Source of the DNA: JAADJA01 sp963840975
Lineage (GTDB): Bacteria; Bacteroidota; Bacteroidia; Bacteroidales; JAADJA01
Assembly: GCA_963840975.1 (NCBI GenBank)
Contig: CAWJBC010000009.1
Span: forward strand, 150,168-214,167
Direction: 5' to 3'
Length of the DNA stretch: 64,000 nucleotides
Under the pieces are notes generated by a model. It was not told the origin of the DNA and ran no database searches. It saw nothing but the letters and a program-made list of their open reading frames with translations. Made by a program: the position numbers and the translations under genes. Below are positions 45,937-54,619 of the stretch, piece by piece (the first letter of the stretch is position 1; the number at the start of each line of letters is the position of its first letter).

Positions 45937-46563
45937 ATGTATTTTATTAAAACACCGGCTATCACTAAGTTCCTCTTCCCCAAATTGGTCTGGGAAATAA
46001 AAGGAGCCGGAAAAACAATTTACCTCACTTTCGATGATGGCCCTGATAGAGAAGTAACCCCGTCAATACTCGAAATACTTGAAAAGTACAAAGCCAGGGC
46101 AACCTTCTTTTGTTTGGGGAAAAAAGCTGTTCAACACCCTGATTTATTAAAACTCATCAGGGAAAAGGGACACACAGTGGGTAACCATTCTTTTCATCAC
46201 GCCAAATCGGGCAAGGTAAAAACGAATGTATTTATTGATGATGTTGAAAAGTGTGATGAAATCATTCAATCAAAGTTATTCAGACCTCCTTACGGGAAAA
46301 TAACTTTTTCTCAAATAAAACGGCTTCTGCCAAAGTACAAGATCATTCTGTGGAGTATCTTACCGGGCGATTTTGACAAAAAAGTCAGCCGTGATGAATG
46401 CCTGGCACGTTCGGTCAAATATACCAAAGGAGGTTCAATCATCGTTTTCCATGACAATGAAAAGGCAAAAGAAAAAGTATTAAATGTTTTGCCCGAATAC
46501 CTGGATACATTTTCAAAATTAGGTTATACCTTTGAAGCGCTTAAAGAGGAGATGTTCAATTGA
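45937..46563 (+). CDS. Polysaccharide deacetylase (NodB homology domain)
   Basis: This single-domain carbohydrate esterase family 4 protein has motif 1 TFDDGPDREVTPSI (Asp pair), motif 2 GNHSFHH (metal-binding His pair), motif 3 RPPYGKITF, and the later motifs ILWSILPGDFDK and GGSIIVFHDNEKAKE. The enzyme removes acetyl groups from N-acetylated glycans such as peptidoglycan or a surface polysaccharide. It has no signal peptide that I can see, unlike many relatives, so its location is uncertain. Its stop codon overlaps the TTG start of the next gene. Confidence 0.92.
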   Translation: MYFIKTPAITKFLFPKLVWEIKGAGKTIYLTFDDGPDREVTPSILEILEKYKARATFFCLGKKAVQHPDLLKLIREKGHTVGNHSFHHAKSGKVKTNVFIDDVEKCDEIIQSKLFRPPYGKITFSQIKRLLPKYKIILWSILPGDFDKKVSRDECLARSVKYTKGGSIIVFHDNEKAKEKVLNVLPEYLDTFSKLGYTFEALKEEMFN

Positions 46564-48302
46564 TTTATTCTAACCCGATCGCATTGATTTTTAAAACTTT
46601 TCACGGAATTGTATTATTCGCTGTCATTGGCATTTTTGTTTCATGTGCCAACATTGTCACACCTTCAGGAGGTCCAAAAGATGTTGCACCGCCTGAATTC
46701 GTTAAATCGGAACCCCCTCAATACAGCCGGAATTTTGAAGGAGATAAAATTAAAATTACCTTCAATGAATTCGTTCAGTTAAAAAACATAAATGATCAGA
46801 TTATCATTTCCCCTCCCATGTCAGTTATGCCAGATTTCAGGTTAAAAGGGAAATCTGTTCTGATCGTATTGAATGAAAAACTCAACAAAAACAGCACTTA
46901 CAATTTATTTTTTGGCGATGCAATTGTTGACCTTACAGAAAATAATCCTTTCACCAACTTCCAGTTCATTTTTTCGACTGGTGACGTGATTGACTCCTTA
47001 ACAATAGAAGGACAAATTTACAATGCCCCTGACCTGAAACCGGTTAAAGGAGTGAATATTGGGCTTTACCCAAAAGGAAACGATACCATTCCATTCGATT
47101 CGCTTCCGTATTTTGTTAAGCCTTATTATTTGACAAAAACGGATGAATTGGGGAATTTTAAGTTAAGAAATCTTTCTGACAAAGCCTATCTGCTTTTTGC
47201 ATTGAGTGATATGAATTCGAATATGATATTTGATCAGCCGAATGAATCAATAGCTTTTCTTGACAGCCTGATCACACCGCAATATATCATGCAACAGAAA
47301 AGTGATTCCATAGCTGAGGATTCAATAATTGTTTCAATACCTGTTTCCGGCACAAAACCTCCCGCACCAATGAAGATGGCGCTTTTTCAGGAAATTGATT
47401 CTGTTCAAAAACTTTTAAAAGTGTTTGTTCCACGAGATTACCAGATCAACTTCATCTTTAAACGGCCAGTTGAAGAATTTCAGGTTGAACCCCTTAATTT
47501 GGAAACGCCTGATAATTGGTCAATATTAGAATACAACGCTTCGAAAGATACCATTACATGCTGGGTTAACAATACGGGTCAGGATTCAATGAAGCTGATT
47601 GTAAAAGAAAACAATATCATTCCTGACACACTCAATTTAGCTCTTGTTAAGCGAACCAAAGGCAAAAAACAAGAAATAAAAGAAATCGTAACAAACAAAC
47701 TGATTTTAAAATCGAATCTCAAAGGGAATTCTATTGACCTGAACAAACCGGTTATTTTCACTTCGCTTTATCCTCTTAAAAGTGTTGATACCGCGCATAT
47801 AAAGTTGTTGGAAAATGATACGGTTCCGGTGAATCCCTTTTATTCCTTTCCCGATTCCGTCAACAGGAAGTTCATGATTGAATATCAATGGAAGAAATCA
47901 ACGCCCTATTCCTTTATATTTTACGACAGTACTTTTATTGATATTCATGGCGCGGTAAATGATTCTTCATCGTTCAGGTTCACTTCCAAATCACCCGAAG
48001 ATTATGGTAATTTTATTATCCAGTTCATGCCTTCCGTTTCATCGTTGAATTATATAGTTCAATTATTAGCGGGTGAAACCATAATAAGAGAAACATCGGT
48101 GGTTGGAGAAAACAAAATTAATTTTACTTATCTGCCTCCCGGGAAATATACATTAAAAGTCATTTACGATGCCAATAGCAACCAGAAGTGGGATACTGGT
48201 GATTATATTTATAAAATCCAGCCTGAGAAGGTTGCCATATTTCCGTCCGAAATTTCAATCAGAGCCAACTGGGATGTGGAAGAAGTCTGGGAACTGGAAT
48301 AA
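46560..48302 (+). CDS. Bacterial Ig-like domain (Big_5) lipoprotein
   Basis: The N-terminus has a hydrophobic segment and lipobox GIFVSC. PSGGPKDVAPPEFVKSEPP leads into a Big_5 Ig-like domain (residues 45-140: DKIKITFNEFVQLKNINDQI, SVLIVLNEKLNKNSTYNLFF). The rest is beta-rich, with a carboxypeptidase-regulatory-like turn (TYLPPGKYTLKVIYDANSNQKWDTG) near the C-terminus. This is a conserved Bacteroidetes family of unknown function. No ATG is near: the start is taken as TTG at 46560, overlapping the preceding stop by 3 bases, so translational coupling with the deacetylase is likely. Confidence 0.8.
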   Translation: MIYSNPIALIFKTFHGIVLFAVIGIFVSCANIVTPSGGPKDVAPPEFVKSEPPQYSRNFEGDKIKITFNEFVQLKNINDQIIISPPMSVMPDFRLKGKSVLIVLNEKLNKNSTYNLFFGDAIVDLTENNPFTNFQFIFSTGDVIDSLTIEGQIYNAPDLKPVKGVNIGLYPKGNDTIPFDSLPYFVKPYYLTKTDELGNFKLRNLSDKAYLLFALSDMNSNMIFDQPNESIAFLDSLITPQYIMQQKSDSIAEDSIIVSIPVSGTKPPAPMKMALFQEIDSVQKLLKVFVPRDYQINFIFKRPVEEFQVEPLNLETPDNWSILEYNASKDTITCWVNNTGQDSMKLIVKENNIIPDTLNLALVKRTKGKKQEIKEIVTNKLILKSNLKGNSIDLNKPVIFTSLYPLKSVDTAHIKLLENDTVPVNPFYSFPDSVNRKFMIEYQWKKSTPYSFIFYDSTFIDIHGAVNDSSSFRFTSKSPEDYGNFIIQFMPSVSSLNYIVQLLAGETIIRETSVVGENKINFTYLPPGKYTLKVIYDANSNQKWDTGDYIYKIQPEKVAIFPSEISIRANWDVEEVWELE

Positions 48303-48313
48303 ATATTAAAATT

Positions 48314-49537
48314 CTACCGGATAGCTGCCATTAATAATTCAATATCCTGATAAGGTAAAGTAAAATACTCTCCGATATACGGTTTTGTAAGGGTTCCATT
48401 GAATGAATAAACGCCCTGTCGCAGCACAAAATCTGTTTTAATCATATTTCCAATCCCTCCGGCTTCACCAATCCTGATCAATATAGGTGTGAAAAAATTA
48501 CTTAGCGCATAAGAAGCCGTATGCGGAACACGGGATGCTATATTGGGAACGCAGTAATGGGTAATGTCAAATTTTTTAAATACAGGCTGGTTGTGATTGG
48601 TAATTTCAGACGTTTCAAAACAGCCCCCCTGGTCAATGCTCAAGTCAATGATTACAGATCCCGGCTTCATTTGTCTGACCATATCCTCAGTAACAATTAT
48701 AGGAGTCAAGCCTTCACTCGAATGAATAGCCCCGATAGTGACGTCAGCGATTTTCAATGCTTTGAGTAAAATTTTAGGCTGGATAACAGAGGTAAAAATC
48801 CTTGCATTCAGCGAATCCTGCAATCGCCTCAATTTATAAATATTGTTGTCGAAAACCCTGACGAGAGCACCCGAACCGATAGCGACCCTTGCCGCATATT
48901 CGGCAACCGTGCCGGCGCCTATGATCACGACTTCGGTTGGAGGTATCCCGGGAAAACCACCGAAAAGGTTTCCATTTCCAAATTCTTCATCCGCCAGGTA
49001 TTCTGATGCAATAAAAATGGATGCGGTTCCGGCAATTTCGCTGGTCGCCCTTAGCACCGGGAAAATCCCAGATTTATCCTTAATAAATTCATACGCAATG
49101 GACGTCATTTTTTTTGCTGAAAGCTTTTCAAAATAAGCTCTCGATTGCCCTGAAAGATGCAGCGACGAAAACAAGGATTGCCTTGATTTCATCATATCAA
49201 TTTCATCAAGTGAAGGAGGTGCAACTTTTATTACGATATCGGCTTTAAATACCTCTTCTGGACTGTAAACGATTTGCGCTCCAACCTCACTGAAAGCATG
49301 ATCGTCAAAATGTGCAGATTTACCCGCATTGGTTTCGATAATGACCTGGTGTCCGTTTGCAATAAGTAGTCCAACAGCCTGCGGAACAAGTGGAACGCGG
49401 CACTCCTGATACGATATTTCGCGCGGGACGCCAATGGTTAAATTGCTTTTATGCCTGTGTACCTCAAGTGTTTCAGCATGAGGTAGTAGTTTTTCGGCAT
49501 TCTGGTATTTATAGTAACCTTTCTGTTCTGCATCCAT
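48314..49537 (-). CDS. ald: Alanine dehydrogenase
   Basis: The enzyme is NAD-dependent and interconverts alanine with pyruvate and ammonia; the family also includes NAD(P) transhydrogenase alpha subunits. After a Bacteroidetes-type N-terminal extension of about 30 residues come TIGVPREISYQECRVPLVP, the catalytic region IAYEFIKDKSGIFPVLRATSEIAG, the dinucleotide site VVIIGAGTVAEYAARVAIG and SVIIDLSIDQGGCFETS. Length is 407 aa. It is monocistronic on the minus strand and converges with the Ig-like lipoprotein gene, only 11 bases away. Confidence 0.9.
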   Translation of the reverse strand: MDAEQKGYYKYQNAEKLLPHAETLEVHRHKSNLTIGVPREISYQECRVPLVPQAVGLLIANGHQVIIETNAGKSAHFDDHAFSEVGAQIVYSPEEVFKADIVIKVAPPSLDEIDMMKSRQSLFSSLHLSGQSRAYFEKLSAKKMTSIAYEFIKDKSGIFPVLRATSEIAGTASIFIASEYLADEEFGNGNLFGGFPGIPPTEVVIIGAGTVAEYAARVAIGSGALVRVFDNNIYKLRRLQDSLNARIFTSVIQPKILLKALKIADVTIGAIHSSEGLTPIIVTEDMVRQMKPGSVIIDLSIDQGGCFETSEITNHNQPVFKKFDITHYCVPNIASRVPHTASYALSNFFTPILIRIGEAGGIGNMIKTDFVLRQGVYSFNGTLTKPYIGEYFTLPYQDIELLMAAIR

Positions 49538-49624
49538 ATTGTGAAATCAAACTTTTTGAGCACTAAAATTACAACATTATTATGTAATTAACCATCGAAA
49601 TAAATTACAATTACCTGACTGACC

Positions 49625-50055
49625 TTAAAACCTTATCATTCTTGAACCGTCCGCATTCACTCCAATGTAAACCCTTACAGCATTTTCAGGTAGCAGGTTC
49701 TCCACCTTTTCGGACCATTCTACAAAACAGTAATGATTACTGAAAAAATAATCTTCATAGCCAATATCAAAAACCTCCTCCAACGATTTCATCCGGTAAA
49801 AGTCAAAATGATAAATCTCTTTTTGATCTTGTGTCTTATATACATTTATAATGGAAAAAGTAGGACTGCTGACAACATCCACGCTCCGGAGAAGGCCACA
49901 GACAGATTTGATAAAAGTAGTTTTGCCGGCTCCCATTTCACCATAAAGCGCAAAAAACTTATGATTCGGGTAAGTTTGAAGCATATAATTCAGCCGGCTG
50001 TTTTTAGCGCAGCTTCATTTACACAATTTACCGAAATGGAGGTTAAATGTTCCAT
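49625..50055 (-). CDS. tsaE: tRNA threonylcarbamoyladenosine biosynthesis ATPase TsaE, apparently frameshifted near the N-terminus
   Basis: TsaE is an ATPase that activates the TsaB-TsaD enzyme making t6A37 in ANN-reading tRNAs. The P-loop FFALYGEMGAGKTTFIK and the later SSPTFSIINVY, IYHFDFYRMKSLEEV and CFVEWSEKVENLLPEN are complete. The frame that holds them opens only at 49984 (119 aa), missing about 23 residues. Upstream, from ATG 50055, another frame encodes MEHLTSISVNCVNEAALKTAG, which joins to LNYMLQTYPNHK if one base is added at 49993-49996, inside the palindrome CAGCCGGCTG. TsaE is usually essential, so an artefact is likely. It lies downstream of porX on the same strand. Confidence 0.82.
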
Positions 50056-50138
50056 AACTCAACAGATTTCCTGACAATGTCATTGGAAAACAAAAGATGT
50101 CATTTATCTTTCAGAATCCAATCCTGCAAAAGTCTGAA

Positions 50139-51692
50139 TTATTTTGGTTTTAATTCAATGTAAGGAACCAGCATTTCCTCCATCGAGATTCCACCGTGTT
50201 GAAAGGTGTTTTTGTAATAATTCACATAATAATTATAATTGTTCGGGTAGGCGAAAAAATCATTCCGTTTGCAGAAAATAAATGAAGAACTGACATTCAC
50301 CTTTGGAAGAAAGATGTCATTCGGATTCCTGAACTCAATTACTTCCTTGGGGTTATACTGTAAAGCTTTGCCCGTTTTATACCTTAAATTCGTATTGGTA
50401 TTGCGATCGCCCAAAACTTTTACTGGATCGTTCACTCTCACTGATCCGTGATCGGTGGTGATTATTACCTCACCGCCCTTTTCGCTGATATAATCAAAAA
50501 TATCCTTCAACGGTGAATGTTCAAACCATGAAACAGTCAAGGAACGATAAGCAGGTTCATCATCAGCAAGTTCACGGATGATTTCCATTTCGGTGCGTGC
50601 ATGTGAAAGAATATCCACAAAATTATAGACAATTATATTCAGGTTATTATTCATCAAATTCGGGAGATTCTCGACCAGTTTTTTACCCACGGTAAGGTTC
50701 AGCACTTTGGTATAGCTCATCTTAACGTTTTTCCCAAACCGCTTGAGGTTCTCTTCCATTAACTTGTCCTCAAATTGGTTTTTCGTTCCGTCATCATCCT
50801 CGCCAAGCCAGAATTGGGGATATTTTCGCTGAATTTCAAGAGGCATTAATCCGGAAAACATGGCATTGCGCGCATATTGTGTAACCGTAGGAAGAATACT
50901 GTAAAATACCTGATCGGTCACTACCCTGAACCGTTGCTCAATGATCGGCTGAATTACTTTCCACTGATCATAACGCAGATTGTCAATCAGGATAAGGAAC
51001 AATGGCTTCTGGCTTGGAAGCTTGGGAAATAACTTTTCTCTGAAAATGGTGTGAGAAAGAATCGGGCGATTTTCTGTTTTACCGTTCAACCAGTCCTCAT
51101 AATTATTCTCTATAAATTTTGCAAAGACTTTACTTGCTTCTGATTTTTGCATATTCAGGATTTCTTTTATACCTGAATCCGTTGATTTTTCGAGTTCCAG
51201 TTCCCATCTTACCAGTTTTTTGTAAACATCCGCCCAATCATTATGGTCAAGACCACTTGAAATCTTCATCCCAAGAGGACTGAATTCCTGTTGATATTGT
51301 GAAGTTGATTTCTCGCTGACCAATTTTTTATCCTCAAGATTTTTTTTCAGGCTAAGTAATATTTGTTTAGGATTTACAGGTTTTATTAGATAATCCGAAA
51401 TTTTTGAACCGATTGCCTCTTCCATGATGGATTCCTCTTCGCTTTTTGTTATCATAACCACCGGAAGTCCGGGATAATCCTGCTTCATTTTTTCTAGGGT
51501 TTCAATCCCTGAAAGTCCCGGCATCTGTTCATCCAAAAAAACGATATCATAAAGGTTTTTGGAGACCATTTCGAGCGCTTCCGCTCCATTGTTAGTGGTG
51601 TCAACAGAATAACCCTTTTGTTGCAGAAACAAAATGTGTGGTTTTAATAAGTCAATCTCATCATCTACCCACAATATTTTAACATTATCCAT
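50139..51692 (-). CDS. porX: PorX: T9SS response regulator with PglZ/alkaline-phosphatase domain
   Basis: The N-terminal receiver domain (residues 1-120) begins VKILWVDDEIDLLKPH and has the phospho-acceptor D54 in IVFLDEQMPG, with the switch lysine in DYLIKPVNPKQI. A helical linker follows, then a C-terminal PglZ-type alkaline-phosphatase-superfamily domain (about 220-517) with LFLILIDNLRYDQWKVI, YSILPTVTQYARNAMFSG and IITTDHGSVRV. This architecture defines PorX, the regulator that with PorY and the sigma factor SigP controls T9SS genes. The window contains several T9SS cargo genes. PorY is not in view. Length is typical. Confidence 0.95.
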   Translation of the reverse strand: MDNVKILWVDDEIDLLKPHILFLQQKGYSVDTTNNGAEALEMVSKNLYDIVFLDEQMPGLSGIETLEKMKQDYPGLPVVMITKSEEESIMEEAIGSKISDYLIKPVNPKQILLSLKKNLEDKKLVSEKSTSQYQQEFSPLGMKISSGLDHNDWADVYKKLVRWELELEKSTDSGIKEILNMQKSEASKVFAKFIENNYEDWLNGKTENRPILSHTIFREKLFPKLPSQKPLFLILIDNLRYDQWKVIQPIIEQRFRVVTDQVFYSILPTVTQYARNAMFSGLMPLEIQRKYPQFWLGEDDDGTKNQFEDKLMEENLKRFGKNVKMSYTKVLNLTVGKKLVENLPNLMNNNLNIIVYNFVDILSHARTEMEIIRELADDEPAYRSLTVSWFEHSPLKDIFDYISEKGGEVIITTDHGSVRVNDPVKVLGDRNTNTNLRYKTGKALQYNPKEVIEFRNPNDIFLPKVNVSSSFIFCKRNDFFAYPNNYNYYVNYYKNTFQHGGISMEEMLVPYIELKPK

Positions 51693-51851
51693 AAATATTA
51701 TTTAATTGTTTATTTAATTAATCTGATACTTCATACCATGCCTTGATAGTATTTAAAGTAAAAAACCAAAAATATATCAAGTGAATTTAAGGCAGCGGCA
51801 AAGTTAAATGAATGCGCCCCTTAATAATGTAAAAAACAGTTTTTTATTGTT

Positions 51852-51883
51852 GGAAAAAAAATCACAGCCGGTTAGCTGTGATT
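51852..51883 (-). terminator. Orphan minus-strand terminator upstream of porX
   Basis: AATCACAGC / GCTGTGATT (51860-51868 and 51875-51883) form a perfect 9-base stem. On the minus strand it is followed by eight T residues, a strong intrinsic terminator. No annotated gene lies upstream of it on that strand within the 454-base gap, so it ends an unrecognised transcript. Confidence 0.8.
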
Positions 51884-51923
51884 AAAGTAGTGTACAGTGT
51901 TCCTCCCTAGTGGTTAATGTTTG

Positions 51924-51977
51924 TTAGGAGCTAAATCTTACTTTCTTAATCCCCATTTTTTTTACAGAAGCAGGCAT
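51924..51977 (-). CDS. Possible micro-ORF (17 aa) or non-coding RNA ahead of the orphan terminator
   Basis: On the minus strand a small frame encodes MPASVKKMGIKKVRFSS, a very basic peptide, 41 bases before the terminator stem at 51860-51883. An A-rich stretch before the ATG is typical of Bacteroidetes translation starts. I do not recognise the peptide. The transcript could equally be a small RNA. The surrounding gap (51693-52146) has no other feature that I can support. Confidence 0.3.
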   Translation of the reverse strand: MPASVKKMGIKKVRFSS

Positions 51978-52146
51978 TTTTTTGAATTAATTATATTCAA
52001 ATTTCTTCGCTGGTAAAATTAACTCTGGTTTTTGTGATTATTATGGGTAGAAACCACTGAAAAAAAAAACGGCTGAAAACCTCCATAAGATCATTTCCGT
52101 TAAAAGCTAATCAGCTTTAAATAAGTACTTTTGAAAAAAAATAAAA

Positions 52147-53388
52147 TTGACACCTCATTATAATAACAAAAGAAAGATCATCAACGATCCGGTTTATGGT
52201 TTTATTGATATTCCCGGCAATCTCATTTACGATCTGATTGAGCATCCTTTTTTCCAGCGACTTAGAAGGATCAAGCAATTGGGACTAACACATTTGGTTT
52301 ATCCCGGGGCTTTGCACACCCGGTTTCAGCACTCGATCGGCGCCATGCACCTGATGCATGAAGCCTTACTGACCCTGAAATCAAAAGGGCACAAAATTAC
52401 ACCGGAAGAAGAAGAAGCCGCTCTCATCGGAATATTGCTGCACGACATTGGCCATGGTCCGTTTTCTCATTCGCTCGAGAATTCAATTGTTCGGGGAATA
52501 AATCATGAAGAGATTTCAGCAATTTTTATGAAACAGTTGAACGATGAATTTCATGGCTCACTCAGCATGGGAATAGCGATTTTTAAACATGATTATAAAA
52601 AGAATTTTCTGAGCCAGTTGGTTTCGAGTCAACTGGATATGGACAGACTTGATTACCTGAAACGGGATAGTTTTTTTACCGGAGTTTCTGAAGGGGTAAT
52701 CGGAACAGAACGGATTATTAAAATGCTGGATGTTGCCGGGGATCAACTGGTGGTTGAAGCCAAAGGAATTTATTCTCTTGAAAAGTTTATTGTTGCAAGG
52801 AGGATCATGTATTGGCAGGTGTACTTGCACAAAACGGTGCTTTCAGCCGAGAACATGTTGATAAAAATACTAAAACGTGCCAGGTTTCTTTTACTCAATG
52901 GATCAGACCTGTTTTGCACTCCAGCCCTCAGGTTCTTTTTAAGTTACAATTCTAATAATGATTTCCGAACCGATACTGAAAGTCTTGTTCAGTTTTCGCA
53001 ACTCGACGATTTCGATATTTTCACCTCTATAAAAGTTTGGAAATTCCACAACGATAAAATACTTTCTGTTCTGTGTCAATGTCTGGCTGAACGAAAATTG
53101 TTCAGGTGCGTTATTCAATCCGAACCTTTTGAATATTTTTTTGTTGAAAACATTAAGGCTAAAATCATTGATAATTACAAAATTCAGGAGCATGAACTGG
53201 AATATTTCTTTCTGAGTGATACTACATCCAACTATGCCTATAATCTTGATTCAGATAAAATTCTTATCCGACCCAAATCTGGAAAGATCATTGACCTCGC
53301 CGAAGCATCGGACCAAATGGACACCAGTGTGCTTTCAAAACCTGTTATCAAACATTTTATCTGCTACCCAAAGGATGTTGATAAATGA
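52147..53388 (+). CDS. HD-domain phosphohydrolase (dGTPase-like/YdhJ type)
   Basis: The HD superfamily metal site is visible as HTRFQHSIGAMHLMHE (residues 58-73), LLHDIGHGPFSHSLE (about 97-111) and a later D in SSQLDMDRLDYLKRDSFFTG. These belong to the SAMHD1/dGTPase-like branch that hydrolyses dNTPs or other phosphates. The protein is 413 aa, close to other Bacteroidetes members starting KRKIINDPVYGFI. No ATG is available upstream, so translation starts at the TTG at 52147. It is probably separate from lpxD, which follows after 67 bases. Confidence 0.88.
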   Translation: MTPHYNNKRKIINDPVYGFIDIPGNLIYDLIEHPFFQRLRRIKQLGLTHLVYPGALHTRFQHSIGAMHLMHEALLTLKSKGHKITPEEEEAALIGILLHDIGHGPFSHSLENSIVRGINHEEISAIFMKQLNDEFHGSLSMGIAIFKHDYKKNFLSQLVSSQLDMDRLDYLKRDSFFTGVSEGVIGTERIIKMLDVAGDQLVVEAKGIYSLEKFIVARRIMYWQVYLHKTVLSAENMLIKILKRARFLLLNGSDLFCTPALRFFLSYNSNNDFRTDTESLVQFSQLDDFDIFTSIKVWKFHNDKILSVLCQCLAERKLFRCVIQSEPFEYFFVENIKAKIIDNYKIQEHELEYFFLSDTTSNYAYNLDSDKILIRPKSGKIIDLAEASDQMDTSVLSKPVIKHFICYPKDVDK

Positions 53389-53422
53389 TACAATTAACAA
53401 TACATCAATAATTACAATTAAG

Positions 53423-53430
53423 TAATTTTG
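53423..53430 (+). promoter_or_regulatory. Probable lpxD promoter (-7 box)
   Basis: TAATTTTG matches TAnnTTTG, 26 bases before the lpxD ATG. No convincing -33 element. Confidence 0.35.
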
Positions 53431-53455
53431 CATTCAATCTTTAAATTCTCATCGA

Positions 53456-54484
53456 ATGGAGTTCTCGGCAGCCCAAATTGCAGGTATTTTAAACGGAAAA
53501 ATTGAAGGTGATCCCAATATCACCATAAACTATGTTTCGAAAATTGAAGAAGGGAAAAAAGGAACACTAAGTTTCCTTGCCAATCCTAAATATACGCAAT
53601 ACATCTATGATACAGAAGCATCAATTGTACTGGTGAACGCTGATTTCAAACCTGAAAGGGAGATCAGGTCAACAATTATCAGGGTAGAGAATGCATATTC
53701 AGCTTTCGCTAAATTATTGGAAGTTTATAACCAGATTAAACTGAACAAATCAGGAATTTCTGAAAAAGCGCATATTCCCGTTACTGCGGTAATTGGTAAC
53801 AATGTTTATATCGGTGAGTTTGCCGTAATAGGTGACGGCGCTGTTATCGGTGACAACTCAAAAATTTATCCTCAGGTTTTTATTGGCGACAACGTAAAGA
53901 TTGGAAACAATACTACGCTCTTTGCCGGCGTAAAGGTATATTCGGATTCAAAAATTGGCAATGATTGCCTTATACATGCCGGTGTGGTTATTGGGTGCGA
54001 CGGTTTCGGTTTTGCTCCACAGGATGATAAAAATTACATGAAAGTATCACAAATTGGAAACGTTGTCATTGAAGATCATGTTGAAATAGGAGCAAATACC
54101 ACGATAGACAGGGCTACCCTGGGTTCAACCATTGTCCGCAAAGGAGCGAAAATTGATAATCTTGTTCAAATTGCACATAATGTTGAAATAGGCGAAAATA
54201 CAGTTATCGCAGCTCAATCCGGCATTTCGGGTTCAACACGGATTGGTAAAAACTGTATGTTTGGCGGACAGGTTGGAATAATCGGACATATATCCATAGC
54301 CGATGAAGTTAAAATTGCAGCACAATCAGGGATTGGTAAATCAATTGACAAAAAAGGAGAAATCGTTCAGGGATCGCCTGCATTTGAAGTCGGCAAATAC
54401 CGTAAATCATATATTCATTTCCGAAACCTGGGCGACCTTAATAACAAAGTAAACGAACTGGAAAAAAAACTATATGAAAAATAG
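53456..54484 (+). CDS. lpxD: UDP-3-O-(3-hydroxyacyl)glucosamine N-acyltransferase
   Basis: LpxD adds the second acyl chain in lipid A synthesis. An N-terminal uridine-binding domain (residues 1-100, with KIEEGKKGTLSFLANPKY) precedes a left-handed beta-helix built of hexapeptide repeats (VIGNNVYIGEFAVIGDGAVI). It carries VVIGCDGFGFAPQ, the likely catalytic His in LVQIAHNVEIGENTVIAAQS, and a final coiled coil NNKVNELEKKL. Length (342 aa) is typical. Confidence 0.97.
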   Translation: MEFSAAQIAGILNGKIEGDPNITINYVSKIEEGKKGTLSFLANPKYTQYIYDTEASIVLVNADFKPEREIRSTIIRVENAYSAFAKLLEVYNQIKLNKSGISEKAHIPVTAVIGNNVYIGEFAVIGDGAVIGDNSKIYPQVFIGDNVKIGNNTTLFAGVKVYSDSKIGNDCLIHAGVVIGCDGFGFAPQDDKNYMKVSQIGNVVIEDHVEIGANTTIDRATLGSTIVRKGAKIDNLVQIAHNVEIGENTVIAAQSGISGSTRIGKNCMFGGQVGIIGHISIADEVKIAAQSGIGKSIDKKGEIVQGSPAFEVGKYRKSYIHFRNLGDLNNKVNELEKKLYEK

Positions 54485-54601
54485 TTTTCTTATTTTTTAT
54501 TTTGCCCCACACAGAACAATTATTGTTGCTTACCGGCAAGCACGGCGTTAATTCACTGGTTCATAGTTTTTTACTTTTTATCTTCTCAAAAAAAATATTT
54601 C

Positions 54602-54609
54602 TATATTTG
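54602..54609 (+). promoter_or_regulatory. Probable promoter of lpxC-fabZ (-7 box)
   Basis: TATATTTG matches TAnnTTTG only 10 bases before the ATG, implying a nearly leaderless mRNA. The preceding region is T-rich without a clear -33 element. Confidence 0.4.
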
Positions 54610-54619
54610 TGCCCTGATT

